NCBI GenBank assembly: GCA_031771865.1
Contig: JASISA010000001.1
Span: 806,001-870,000, forward strand
Source: Nothophaeocryptopus gaeumannii
Lineage: Eukaryota > Ascomycota > Dothideomycetes > Mycosphaerellales > Mycosphaerellaceae
DNA length: 64,000 bases
Reading direction: 5' to 3'
In this document: positions 19,761 to 30,237 of the stretch, in pieces
Numbering within the stretch: position 1 is the first letter of the stretch
How the letters are laid out: every line of letters starts with the position of its first letter
Notes under the pieces: model-generated
Databases searched by the model: none
Told to the model about the DNA's origin: nothing
The model's input: only the letters and a program-made list of their open reading frames with translations
Made by a program: the position numbers and the translations under genes

Positions 19761-20276
19761 ATGGGAGCCCTCGCGTCGAAAATCATACGAAAGCCGAATG
19801 CGACGAACACTTTCAAGGCCCAAGATGGATTAAAATCGGCCACGTTCTCAACTCCAACCAAGCCTTCAACACTTCCAGTCATCCTCTCCTCCACAGATAT
19901 CCTATCCAAGCCTGTCGATTCCTTCCCAACACCCAAGAACGGCATCGTCACCTGGCGCACTCTGCTTTCCTCGGGCTTGACACAAACCGATTCATTAACA
20001 GCGGGAATCGCCAAATGCCCGTCGGGATCCGGATACTTAGCCTGTCATCGACATACTCAAGCGGAGATGTACTACATTCTAGAAGGCACGGGTATTGTGA
20101 TGATTGATGGCACTGAGATGAGAGTCGAGAAGGGAGGGTTGGTGTACATTCCAGGCGATGCGGAACATGGGATTAGATGTGTTGGAGATGAGGAACTGAG
20201 GTGGCTGTATGTGTTCGGATGTGATAGGTTCGAGGATGTAGTGTATAGGTTTTCGGAGCATCAGGCTCAAACTTGA
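19761..20276 (+). CDS. Single-domain cupin protein, 171 aa
   Basis: One uninterrupted frame. After a 65-residue variable N-terminus comes a cupin fold. Motif 1 is HRHTQAEMYYILEGTG (G-x5-HxH-x3,4-E-x6-G type), then a linker, then motif 2 (PGDAEHGIRC, with the metal-binding His). Cupins of this size act as metal-dependent isomerases, decarboxylases or dioxygenases, or as non-catalytic partners, so no reaction can be assigned. The N-terminus MGALASK fits the N-myristoylation pattern MGxxxS, so the protein may be membrane-anchored. It follows the monooxygenase on the same strand. Confidence 0.8.
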   Translation: MGALASKIIRKPNATNTFKAQDGLKSATFSTPTKPSTLPVILSSTDILSKPVDSFPTPKNGIVTWRTLLSSGLTQTDSLTAGIAKCPSGSGYLACHRHTQAEMYYILEGTGIVMIDGTEMRVEKGGLVYIPGDAEHGIRCVGDEELRWLYVFGCDRFEDVVYRFSEHQAQT

Positions 20277-20380
20277 TATTGCTCTTACATAGGAAAACAT
20301 GGTATCGTTCGCTTATCTGCTACACACGCTGTCCTCTTGTGCCTTGCTTTCTGGTATTAGGGAAGAAGGAGAAATGTGTT

Positions 20381-20952
20381 CTAGTTCTTCACAAACTCCA
20401 ACCCCAACTCCGTCCCGCCAATCTTCAACGGCGCAATCGGTTGGCTAAAAGCAATCATCTTCACCCAGCCATTGTTCGGAGTAACGTTAACCCACTTATG
20501 CATAGCCGCACGAACCACACAGCTATCGCCCGTCTTGAGGGAACGCTTCTCGCCAGAGTCCAAGTGGAGTTCGATATCGCCTTCCACGATGTAGATGATG
20601 TCGAGGGTTGTGGTGCGGTGCCTACAAAACTCCCACGTCAGCCTTCCCATCCCCACCTCCGTGCCTCTCTTGGGTATACTCACATCGGTGCTTCCGCCCC
20701 ACCCTTCAACGTCAACACAACAGCGGTCGTGCCAGCAGTAGGAGCCATCATGCGGTTGTCGAGACCTTGGACACGGTCCTTGGCGTATTGCTCAATGTCC
20801 GCATCGATGCTGACATCTGGCTTGAACTCTTGGGTGGTGTAGAGAGTTTGCATGACGCTGGTATCGCGGTCGAAGTCATGGCGTGGCTCTGGGACCTTGT
20901 CTGTGAAGACCGCGAGGATCTTCTCGTTGTGGGTGGTGATGAAGTTGGACAT
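20381..20952 (-). CDS. Second cupin-domain protein, 169 aa
   Basis: Exons 20952-20684 and 20621-20381 (62-nt intron, GTGAGT..TGTAG) restore a frame across GGAEAPM and HRTTTLDIIYIVEG. The cupin core has PMHRTTTLDIIYIVEGDIEL in motif 1 and GDSCVVRAAMHKWVN in motif 2. Motif 1 has one His (MHRT) where many cupins have two (HxH), so metal binding may be altered. A long N-terminal extension (about 85 residues) is unlike the first cupin. It converges on the first cupin gene, with their stops about 100 bp apart. The role is unknown; a shared pathway with the neighbouring monooxygenase is inferred from position only. Confidence 0.75.
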
Positions 20953-21364
20953 GTTGACGGTTGGGGAGTCGTGGTGGTTGGGTTGGTTGAGAGGTGATCT
21001 TGAGGCTCGGTTGTGTCTGTTGTGTTAGAGATCTATCAAAGGACTTCTGCGTCTCATTTAGTACTGTATCGTCGTCTTGTGGCGTTGTGTAGATGTATAC
21101 GGGAGAATCCCGGCACTGAAGCTGAAGGATCGTGGTTCCCGAGTCCGAGCATCAGATCGGATAGCGAAAGCTGAAACACATCTGTCTTCGGTATCAACAC
21201 CTCGAATTACTACGGCGATGTCTACGTATGCGTTAGATCAGCGCTTCCAAAAAAAGCAAAGGGGTATCTCCATGTGCTAGAACAAGTGCGATGCGGGTCA
21301 CTCTGGTTCGAGTCTTGGCGTCTCTCTATCCATAAACGTGCAAGCCGGCCTCCGAATTCACTAA
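20953..21364. other. Intergenic between cupin 2 and the SLATT gene
   Basis: No gene seen. A GGTTCGAGTC string near 21309 resembles a tRNA B box, but no A box or cloverleaf stems accompany it. Confidence 0.5.
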
Positions 21365-22480
21365 TCACGGCAACGATCCCTGAGATGCACCGGCAACGGA
21401 CTGTGTGGAGTCTCGAGCGGATGGGCCGTTGGTAGTCTTCGATTCGTCTTTTGAGCTGTTCGCCTGTGGTGGTTTCGGTGCTGTTGCAGGGGACGCATCT
21501 GGATCTGCTGGTGCAGGAGGTTGAACAGCGTCAGCCGGCTTGGCAATTTCCGCCTGTTTGCCTTTCTCGCCCGGAGTAGGTGCGCCGTTTTGCGCCGTAT
21601 CGGCGACATTGTCTTTAGCCGGTTCTTCTATCTTTGGAGGCGGAGCAGGTGCTTTGGTCGCTGGGCTCTCATCTGGATCCGCAGAAGGACCTGGTATGGG
21701 TGAAGATGGTGCCGGAGCCGCAGGGCCAGCAGCTGACGCTGGCGGCTGGGCAACTGGGAGCAACGTCTGGCCTGTCCGACTTCTCAGCCCAGAGTTGTGC
21801 CCGTCACTTGAGACACCAGCGCCGCCGTAGAAGTCCGGATCATTAATCGTATTGGTCTTCACAGCTCGGTCGTACAGCCTGCTGAGTCTGGCAACTTCGC
21901 TACGAACGGTCACTGACTCGTCCGTGTCGATTGCATCATAGCCGTGGATCTTCTGGCTGATACCTTTCCACATTGTTGCGGAATTCTGGAACGGGAATCA
22001 GCATGTGCACGGAAGCTAAGACACACTACATTGCCGTACTTCGATCTCATCTACCACCCTTTCGAGATCATCTCTGAACATGCGAGCTCTCATCGGCTGC
22101 CCTCGAGACTTCATGAAGGCGACAAGACCTGCGATGACTGTGTTCATTGCACCAAAGACAGTGATCCAGGTCCTGCTTGCGTCACTTGCACCCATACCAG
22201 TCAGAGCAGCTCCCAATACCACCTGAGACAGTAGCATGGTATTCGTCAACGTCGAGGTGAAGAAGTACATTCTGCCCTGAGTCTTCCGGTGTTCGACAGC
22301 GCGATGGTAAAGCGAGTCCTTTGGAGGGTAATACGTCTTGTTGGCTGGATGATCCACTGGTCTTTTGCCTATCAGACGGCAGAACTGTTCATATGCATCC
22401 GGAAGAGATTCAATATCATGTCCGCCGTACGAACCAGGGAATTGGAGGAGAGGCGCCCGCTCATCCGCGCCTCCAAACAT
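21365..22480 (-). CDS. Fungal SLATT-domain two-TM membrane protein
   Basis: Exons 22480-22040 and 21985-21365 are joined by a 54-nt intron (GTACGG donor, GCTGAT branch, CCAG acceptor), giving 353 aa. The block from YHRAVEHRKTQGRMYFF through two membrane hairpin segments (about 78-96 and 104-123), then KSRGQPMRARMFRDDLERVVDEIE, matches the fungal SLATT family. So does the following GYDAIDTDESVTVRSEVARLSRLYDRA. The C-terminal 130 residues are Pro/Ala-rich and look disordered. SLATT proteins were named from prokaryotic conflict systems, where a pore-forming effector role is predicted. The fungal role is unknown. The start was chosen at the first ATG giving a conserved-looking N-terminus (MFGGADERAPLL). 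Confidence 0.85.
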
Positions 22481-24584
22481 CTCCGGTTGCTTTTGTCTCG
22501 GGTGGAGCCTATCCAGTTGATTATGCCTCTCTCTTCGGTGTCTGCTGCTGAAATGTATCCTAGGCCTCCGCCGCACTGCTCGAAAGAGCTTTGCATCAAA
22601 GTCAAGAATGGAGCTCACAATACAGCAAGGAGAAACGCTGCAATGATCCATAACGGTCGCGCACGTGCGGCGCCACAAGAGGTTGAGATAAGCGCACGAA
22701 TTCTTCTCTTGCATGTTCGAGACATACGACAAGGAGCCTATCGCGTCCCTTGGTGCTCTCGTGCTCTTTTTGCTGAGCTCATGATGGCCTACCCGGAGAA
22801 TGTGACCTTGCGCGCAGTCCATATTGGTGGTACAATCCGTTTTCAATGTCTAGGAGGTCATGGGTATCAAGGTATTTTGAGTTCTCGGTAGATGGCGGTA
22901 CGAAGGGGTAGCGTGGGATGTTGGCGGCAGCGACCTGTGACTTTCATGCTCGTTCTTTTATTATTACTCTTCGACTGCATGCTAGCGAACCTCTAGCTGT
23001 CGTCTAAGTGTCGTTATGGGCCTTGAAAGTCGATAGCGAAGGAGAAAGGAAGTCTCGAGCGAAGTGAGACCTGGTAATATTAACACGAGTCCGGCTCTGC
23101 CGTGAGAAAGTGAGCCATCTTGGCGCGCCAGGTGCGTAGAGAGCGACATCGACCGATCATACAACACGCTACCGCTACCAGGGCCATTCGTACTTCTTCG
23201 ACCTACCACGCGAATCCAATCACCAAAGCATGATCCCAGACGGATGCCATCGGCCACCACCATGCTTGATAATTGGCGCAGCTCAGCGTCGACTCGCCAG
23301 GCCTCCGAACCTCACGACTTGAGAACCGTGAAGAGCTTGGGAGGACGATGAGCACGAGCGTGATTCTGGGCGCTGGTCTATGAAGGCACGATAAGACAGT
23401 GTGCTTATGACTATGGCGCTCCCAAGCTCATCGAAATGTGAGCAGCATGCATACCTCGATCCTGGCGCGTACGCTCTCACACGACGCATGCCTTGCTCTC
23501 TATCATTTGAGTGGGTTGCAGGTGGCAGCAAGACTACATATGCATCTTGGCTGTTGCCAGCGACTTCTCAGACTTGTCGCAAACCACCGGCGGTGCTCTT
23601 GCCAGGCCACACGATATTGCGAAGGCTCCCAGATATCTCTGAAGCCTCTAGTCTTCTCGTCCATGCGCGGCTTCTTGAATGTGAGACAACGAGGCACTCC
23701 TAGCGATTTCGAGCTGCGGAGGTATCGCTCCGGAGGTTTCGCTGCTCGTGGGACGCAACTAGATTCGAGTGATTGACAAGTTTTGGTCTTAGGTGTCTGG
23801 GTGTCGTCTACCAGAGCTGTCGTCGGACGGATGGCGATACTCTGGTGCATGCTCGTCTTCCGCACTGCGGGATTTGCAGTCTTCCACCGAACTTGCCCTC
23901 GACGTGTCTTCTGCAAACTCTCTCTCGGGGAAGCAAGATTTGTCAGGTCGAAAGTCGCCTCAGTCATCACCGCGCAAAGCTTCGCGAATTGTCTTCCCCT
24001 CCGCTCTCGCGACAGCGCCCCAGCCGCGGTCTCCAAGCTTCCTTCTCCATCTTTTCCAGCAATTGGATCGGCAATGGTCACTTGAGAAACTGCAAATAGA
24101 GTCAGGAAGGCGGAGGGTAGAGTCGAGCCTGTTCGGTACCATCTTCGTCTGAAGTGCTGGCATACTAGTCGCAGGCCGCAATTTGCTTTCTTTCGCCAAG
24201 ACTGTCATCGCAATCTACGGACAGTATCGAGGCTCCCGTTGAAGAAGACACGAAGCTTATGAAAATTTAAAGCAACTGTTGAGCGATTGGTTTTATAGGT
24301 TATGTTATCGCATCGCGTGCCGCACTCTTATTAGATCACTGATCTGGACAAAGGTAGACTTCTGGTCCTCAGATCAGCTCGACAAATGAGAGAGCTTGTA
24401 ATCACAGACCATCGAAACGAGCGAAGAACAGCTAGCTGAGCGTCATCTAGGCTCTGGCCATGATGATATATCTGCGGAGCATGACCTCGACATGAAGCCT
24501 ATGCTTTGCTTTCAAAACACGACCCTAGACACTGTTTCTGCATCTTTCTGACATCAGCTTGCTGCCACAAGGTCGACACCAAAC
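22481..24584. other. Intergenic, 2.1 kb, no supported gene
   Basis: The longest frame, minus strand 23503-24081, starts at GTG rather than ATG. It is Arg/Ser/Pro-rich without a recognisable domain, and competing frames of 100-120 aa cover the same bases on the plus strand. I do not call a gene here, though an orphan gene with introns cannot be excluded. Confidence 0.4.
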
Positions 24585-25193
24585 ATGCTCTCAATCCTCA
24601 TCCCTTTCCTCGCCATCCTCGCACCTATCCTATCAACAACATGGCTCACAATCGCAATCCGCGAATGCGCACCTTGGAAGCGAGGCTTAGCTATCAGTCT
24701 TCTCCTGCCTTCGACCCTAAGTTCCTACGTCGTGGCATTGTCGCTCATATTCGACACCGAGTCAACAGGAGCGGTCTGGAGCTACGACATTAGGAGCCTA
24801 TTCGCCTCATCGAACTTGACTAACCCTCCTTCCAATACTACACTGCCTGGCGATCACGGATCATGGCTCATACGAACCCCCACATGCAACGTCACTAGGA
24901 TAGAAGGCAAGGTGACAATCATCTGCGAAGACCTGAAAGATCGACATCCAATGCCTCCCTCGACTCGTCAAGCTGGCCGCTGGGGAACTGTCTTCATCAT
25001 GGCTATGGTGATTATATTCGTGGCGTATCTCACCTGGAGGACGCATGATGAGAGTAAGGCTAGGGGGAGGAGGAGTTCGGCGAGTGCAGAGAAGACAAGG
25101 AGGATGAGCTTTTTCTTGTATGGGGAGGAGATCAGCGATCACCGCCCGCGAGAAGGGGCCGGCGGGCAAGAGGGATATGGGAGCATGGCTTGA
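24585..25193 (+). CDS. Small membrane protein with a two-Cys loop, 202 aa
   Basis: The ATG at 24585 opens a single frame. There is a hydrophobic N-terminal segment (about 1-25) and a second (about 34-56). A polar loop follows with N-x-S/T sites and the pattern CNVTRIEGKVTIIC. A third membrane segment (about 131-151) is followed by a basic cytoplasmic-looking tail. The topology and the C-x-V-T-x-I..C loop recur in the gene at 28613-29197, which suggests a small lineage-specific family. No known domain is recognised. Confidence 0.6.
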   Translation: MLSILIPFLAILAPILSTTWLTIAIRECAPWKRGLAISLLLPSTLSSYVVALSLIFDTESTGAVWSYDIRSLFASSNLTNPPSNTTLPGDHGSWLIRTPTCNVTRIEGKVTIICEDLKDRHPMPPSTRQAGRWGTVFIMAMVIIFVAYLTWRTHDESKARGRRSSASAEKTRRMSFFLYGEEISDHRPREGAGGQEGYGSMA

Positions 25194-25475
25194 GACTCGG
25201 TTGATTGCGATGAAGGCCACTTCGGGCGATCGGGGTTGGGTGAGGACAGATGGTAGAGGCGTGGATCTTGAGGACAGTGACCATGAGCCGAAAAAGGTAT
25301 AGGTGAGGTGTAGGAGAATATGCATGAGTAGCTAATAAGCATGCTGTCCTCAAAGAGGAAGAGGAATATATACCTCTCCATCACAGCGCAAGCAACCAGG
25401 TCCCACACCACGATATACCAACTATCCATAAAAACCACGCAACGAAACGAATTTCTCTCGCACGTACAAAAGCCA

Positions 25476-26210
25476 ATGTTCCCTCCAAGTATTCGACCAC
25501 ATCTCCTCGGGATGGACCCACCAAAGGACTACTCTGAGAAATCCTCGCAGCCAGCGACTCCAGCGACTCCTCAGACAGTCATCTACTATAACCCTTTCGA
25601 AGTCCAACAAGCAATCCTCCCAGTGCCAGGCTCCCGAGAAATCCAAGTCGTAATCGTACCCAGAGATCGATCGACAGCAGCCATCAAGGCCATCTTCGAG
25701 GCTTTGGGAGCAGCACCTAAAAGCGACGACCCATTTTCGGATCCATCGACTGCGATGTCACTGTCGCCTCCCAAGCAAGCCAAATGCCAAACCGAAGCAA
25801 CTTCTCAACCACTCAAAGAAATTATCTCTCGTAAATTCTTAGGATACGATGGAGACTATCGAAGTATTTCCGAAGCTCACTTCGCGAGCGTCGTGGTTCG
25901 AATGATTAAGATCGAAGCTCCCTCCAACGCAGCTGGCTCCTTTCGAAAGGAGCAAGAAGCGCGCGGGGAGAACCCATGGCCATGTCTGATTTTTCGGAAA
26001 GACGATAGCTTTCGATCATTCATGGGTGCCGATTCGAGGAAGTTAAGGAGTGGCTTGAAGGGTGCGAAGGGCGTCAAGGAGAAGTGCAAGGTTGTGGGGA
26101 GGTGGTATTTTGGGAAGGAGGCACAGAAGGAGAAGAAGGAGGCCTGGCCCATAGAGGAGGAGGGCGATGGCGAGGGGAAGGAAAAGGGTTGGTGGGCCGT
26201 CTTCCGCTGA
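25476..26210 (+). CDS. Hypothetical soluble protein, 244 aa
   Basis: The ATG at 25476 (MFPPSIRPH) or the one at 25512 (MDPPKDYS) could be the start; sequence upstream of 25476 in the same frame looks untranslated. The product has a Pro/Thr-rich beginning, a central part with VIYYNPFEVQQAILPVPG and VVIVPRDRSTAAIKAIFEAL, and a strongly basic then acidic C-terminus (KEKKEAWPIEEEGDGEGKEKG). No signal peptide, membrane segment or known domain is visible. It is a plausible orphan gene because the frame is long and uninterrupted. Confidence 0.5.
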   Translation: MFPPSIRPHLLGMDPPKDYSEKSSQPATPATPQTVIYYNPFEVQQAILPVPGSREIQVVIVPRDRSTAAIKAIFEALGAAPKSDDPFSDPSTAMSLSPPKQAKCQTEATSQPLKEIISRKFLGYDGDYRSISEAHFASVVVRMIKIEAPSNAAGSFRKEQEARGENPWPCLIFRKDDSFRSFMGADSRKLRSGLKGAKGVKEKCKVVGRWYFGKEAQKEKKEAWPIEEEGDGEGKEKGWWAVFR

Positions 26211-28612
26211 AGTGACGGCGATGCTGCTTCGATGATTGGGAGGAAAGCGTGGGCCCCAAGACGTACTTCTGGGGCATCGAATTGAAGCTGTCGAATGGAG
26301 AAGCTGGTAATTGAGGGAAAGCTTGGGCCGCCGTCGACTTTCGTGGCGAATGTCGTAGTTTCTGTAGTTCTGATCAGCTTGAACATAAAAGTACAACAAA
26401 TCGTTTTATCGAGTACTAGACCACTGCCCAGTGCAAAATCGTTCATGGAGCTGCCGAACTTCAACGACCCTAGCTAGCAATGGCATCCAGTAGCGTACCT
26501 CTACCTACCTCGTGAAACCTCATTTTACGCCGCTGTCATCGTCCTCGCGACACTTACCTAAATACGCGTATCGCTCTGCATGTTCCTGTTCGGGTCCCGA
26601 GGCATGCGAACCCTCGGTGATGTCTGCCTTCTCTTACATCTCGCGCTGTTCGTAAGCGTTACATTACTGTTCGAGATGGCGACGGATATCTCTAGGCCAG
26701 GACGGTGCTATGTTCAAGAACAAGGAGGACCTGATGACAATTTGTTCACGCAATCACGAGCGGGATTGTTGGCCTTGGTGGGGCCTGTTGCTGGTTTTTG
26801 GTGTGCCGAAATCATTGAGAGTGCCTTTCGTAATCGCACGCAGTCGCTCCAGGAGTAGCTGGAAGCCCTTGAGAAGAAAGATGCGGAACCCGAGCACGAG
26901 AGGCTTCCGGGCAACAGAAAGTACGGAACGACAGCTTGATCTCACTGTTTGGCAGAGCGGTTCTGCGCAGCTAAGTGGCCATTGCTTAGGTTCAGATCTG
27001 GTGCTCGGCCGCGAGACCGTTTCGCTGGGAGTCCAAAACTCCAAGCCTGGGTAGGGGCGCATTCTCCATCCAAAATCATGGCACCGGGCTACTCACATCC
27101 ATTTCGGGATGGGTTCGATGCCATAGCCATCGTGGAGCAGACTCAGGACTTGACGCGTTTTCCTTTACGCATGTAGATAGCATGCAATAGACTTGCTGAG
27201 GCACTCCATTCCACTTTAAACACTTCGCGATAGTTCAAGCATCGTGAGATAAATGGTGAGCTTTCTGATTCCAGTGTGTGGATTGCTTCCACCTCAACAC
27301 CTTCAGTTTGCGTTCTACTTGCTAAGACACCGGTCTCCGCTCCCAGAACGTCACAAGGCAGCGTGTATGTTGAGAAGACCCTGATGGGCAGCTCAAAGTC
27401 CAAAATTGATTCTTGCTGAACCTGAGGTATTCTCGAGTTTTGTTGCAAGAGCTGTGATTCTCGCGTCCTCTTCCTAGTGTGTTGACAGGAGGCACATGGA
27501 GAGACAGCTGCGTTGTCCTATTTTCAGACCCGTCAGTGAATTATTTTCACCGGTGATTTGGCGCTCTGCCAGTCCACACGCTGCTATGCTGCTCTGTGTA
27601 AATTCAGAATTCTCCGATATTGCTATCGTAGAGGAATCATGAGAGCCAATTCGTATATTGTCTCCACGCCCAGCACATGGTCGAATTGGACAGCATCTCA
27701 AGATTGACGGCGCGGGCCAGCGCATGCCATGGGTTGCCTTGTCGTCGTCCTGAGTGCAAGATTACAAAGAGCCTGCCGTGGAGCGGCTGCAGAATGTGAC
27801 TTTTCCTCAGCGTACCGACGGTCCGACTTTCACAAGTAATTTTATCGACTGAGCAGTGTTGCGATGACTCTTGATCCTTTCGCGAGAGCGAAGCTGCGGG
27901 ACCACTTGCACTTGGGCTCTCTGCCCGCTGGCACGTTGCTTTGCTGTCTCGTGCAGAGCCAGCACCCTCAGATACCACAATCATGTGGAAAGCACGAGTC
28001 AATGTTAGGACGTGTCGACCTCTGACTGAAGTCCAAAATCGATCACCCTTCACGAGTGATACCGTTGACCGTGGCATGCCAGACGCAGTCTTTTCGTTGT
28101 CGCGAGGCCAATGTCATGGAGAGGCTGCTGAAGGTCCCTACGGAATGGGAGCGAGGTTCGGTGTTCCCGGTGCTATCGCCAATGGCGTGCATCTCACATT
28201 CGACCGACTTAACAGAGCAATGCCGTGCTTTCCCTGGCGTTGTTGTGAGAGCACAACAGAGAGGGAAGGTAGAGATGTCGAATCCCGCGTTGTGCTTGAC
28301 GAATGATAGATAGTAAGGGCAAGACCTTGCCAAAGACTCAGTTGCCAGGCGTGAGCGCCTTCCGTTCTGTAGGCGCCAAGAATTAGAGCCTGTCGACAGC
28401 CAGTCATGAAGTCTGTAATCAGAAGTCAGTTCAAGGAGGCATCCACCACTCAAGTATTTCTTCCCTCTTCTTTCGTGGTCCCTCAACAGAGCATTACTCT
28501 GACTTTGTCTTTGGCGAGTTTCAGGAACCAAGTCACGCTACTAATCACGCACCGGATCAAACAGCCTTCACCGCACCTACGCTACGTCCCTCGAGCGGGA
28601 GGTCTTTCCGCG
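26211..28612. other. Gene-poor stretch, 2.4 kb
   Basis: A 92-aa frame at 26580-26858 starts with ATG and has two hydrophobic segments around a GRCYVQEQGG loop. It could be a small relative of the flanking membrane proteins, but I rate it as unlikely (about one in four). Other frames at 27637-28077 and 28043-28531 overlap on opposite strands and look random. Confidence 0.4.
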
Positions 28613-29197
28613 ATGGACAATCCGACATCTGCCAGTTCGATCGCAACATGCAATTCCACGGCGTTGAGCACCGCTGTTCCCGATCCCTACTGGCTCGTCA
28701 TCGCCGTGTGCCTGGCTACTACAGGCACTCTGATCGTCTGGATGCTCTTATCAGGCTCGAAGCGTATGCCAATGTACGGCAAGGGCCGCCGGCTTCCAAC
28801 CGCATCAATGTTGCTCGGCATTATCCTTCTGGTTTTATTGCTTCATCGGATAGGGACTTCAGCGACTTGTCACGTCACCGAGATCAACGAAAATCAGGTT
28901 TTACTGGCTTGTGACAAATCTGTCGGGTCAATTGGGTTCTGGAAGGCACTCGTCGCGTCGAGCGTGGGATTCTTTGTTGGCGCTTGCGCTATCCTATCTG
29001 CCAGCAAGAGGTTCGAGGTTAGCTGTGACGAGGTGGAGGCACTCCTGGCCACAGCAGATGGAAGGCCCGGTGAGAGAGCCCAGGAACATACGGCACCATT
29101 TCCTGAGAACTTTCGTGCACAGCCTTCAGACTCTCAGCTCACTGTCCCAAATGCGCTCTGTTACGCTGAAGGGATGTTGAAGGGCAGGGAAGCATAA
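28613..29197 (+). CDS. Small three-TM membrane protein with a two-Cys loop, 194 aa
   Basis: The start was set at ATG 28613 (MDNPTSASS), because the in-frame extension upstream is untypical and an N-glycosylation-like N-terminus follows. Membrane segments lie near residues 27-46 (YWLVIAVCLATTGTLIVWML), 64-82 and 110-130. Between the second and third is CHVTEINENQVLLAC, which matches CNVTRIEGKVTIIC of the gene at 24585 in spacing and type. The C-terminal tail is acidic and Pro-rich. No known family is recognised. Confidence 0.55.
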   Translation: MDNPTSASSIATCNSTALSTAVPDPYWLVIAVCLATTGTLIVWMLLSGSKRMPMYGKGRRLPTASMLLGIILLVLLLHRIGTSATCHVTEINENQVLLACDKSVGSIGFWKALVASSVGFFVGACAILSASKRFEVSCDEVEALLATADGRPGERAQEHTAPFPENFRAQPSDSQLTVPNALCYAEGMLKGREA

Positions 29198-30237
29198 AAC
29201 GTGTGCACCAGGCATCTCAAGATGAGGGTCTTCAACGGGCAGCATCTTAGGGGCATGGAGTATTTATATCGAGCATAGGGCGAATAGGAGCGGAAAGAGG
29301 CGTTCGGCAGCAAGGCGACATACCTAGATTCAGAGCAGAATAGTGTTTGAGTTCTCCATGCCGTATGAAATGATTCTGTCAAGCATGCGTCTCAAGTCAG
29401 CTGAGTGCTTGCCAAATGCATCGCAGGACAAGCAAGCCTGTCCCAAATGCTTGATCCTGCCTCATGTTCCGCAAGGAAGCAGTTGAGGCTTGTTGCTGCG
29501 GAAATAAAGTCGGTGGATCAGTCAAGAGTAGGCCCAACTGCGAGAAGAAGTAGCGTTGTGTTCTGGAAGGAAGAGCGATCAGAGAGGGCAGAGTAAATCT
29601 TCTTCGTTTCTCCTCTCGCGTCCGTGAGTCCTCTCCGGTGAGCAATGGACCACCTCCCCCCCTCCCCATCCTTTGGCTTTTGTCTTGCGCTGCTCGGCAT
29701 CGTGCTGTAGTACGGCGCGTTGTTTGCTGTCGTCCGCAGGCCCAGACGGGAAGACCTTTTTTGCGCCCTCTACTTCGCCCTCTGGGCTTTGATTGGCGAC
29801 TGGGTGATCACCTCGTAAGCACTGTTTCTCTTCAACAGCAAGACAACTAACAGTAGTCTCTGTCGCTATCCGGACCACTCCCGCAGCGTAAAGGACGCTG
29901 AGCGATTCCTCCCACCTTGAATCTGGGTTGCTAGCATGTAGCAGCCGAACGCTCAGCCAGACGACAGTCAGAGCGCCCTCAACAACGACCTCGCACGAGC
30001 ATAGTTCTGGTCCATACACTGCTGGAGCTGACCGTGCCGTTGATGTGAAATGTGAAAGCGGCCGGGCGGAGAGCAGTCGCCAATCCCATCACTTTTTGCG
30101 CTCGCCAAGAGTTTGCCAGCCCGCACTGACCACCAAGCTTTCCAGAAACCCACACTTCACGAATTGCCATCCCGCCAAATCCACGACGACGACGACCTCA
30201 CCACCTCCCGGCTTCCGATACTAACAACAGGGACACA
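29198..30237. other. Upstream region of ribosomal protein uL4 gene
   Basis: No gene supported. The last 200 bases before the uL4 ATG are pyrimidine- and CCA-rich without ATG in good context, as usual for a ribosomal-protein leader. Short frames on both strands (up to 146 aa) look like chance. Confidence 0.5.

Noticed and set aside
21297..21326. tRNA-like B box (GGTTCGAGTC)
   Set aside because: No A box at the right distance and no cloverleaf pairing.
23503..24081. 192-aa minus-strand frame
   Set aside because: No ATG at its start, biased composition, and similar-length plus-strand frames over the same bases.
27637..28077. 146-aa minus-strand frame
   Set aside because: Overlaps a 121-aa plus-strand frame, with no recognised domain or splice partner.
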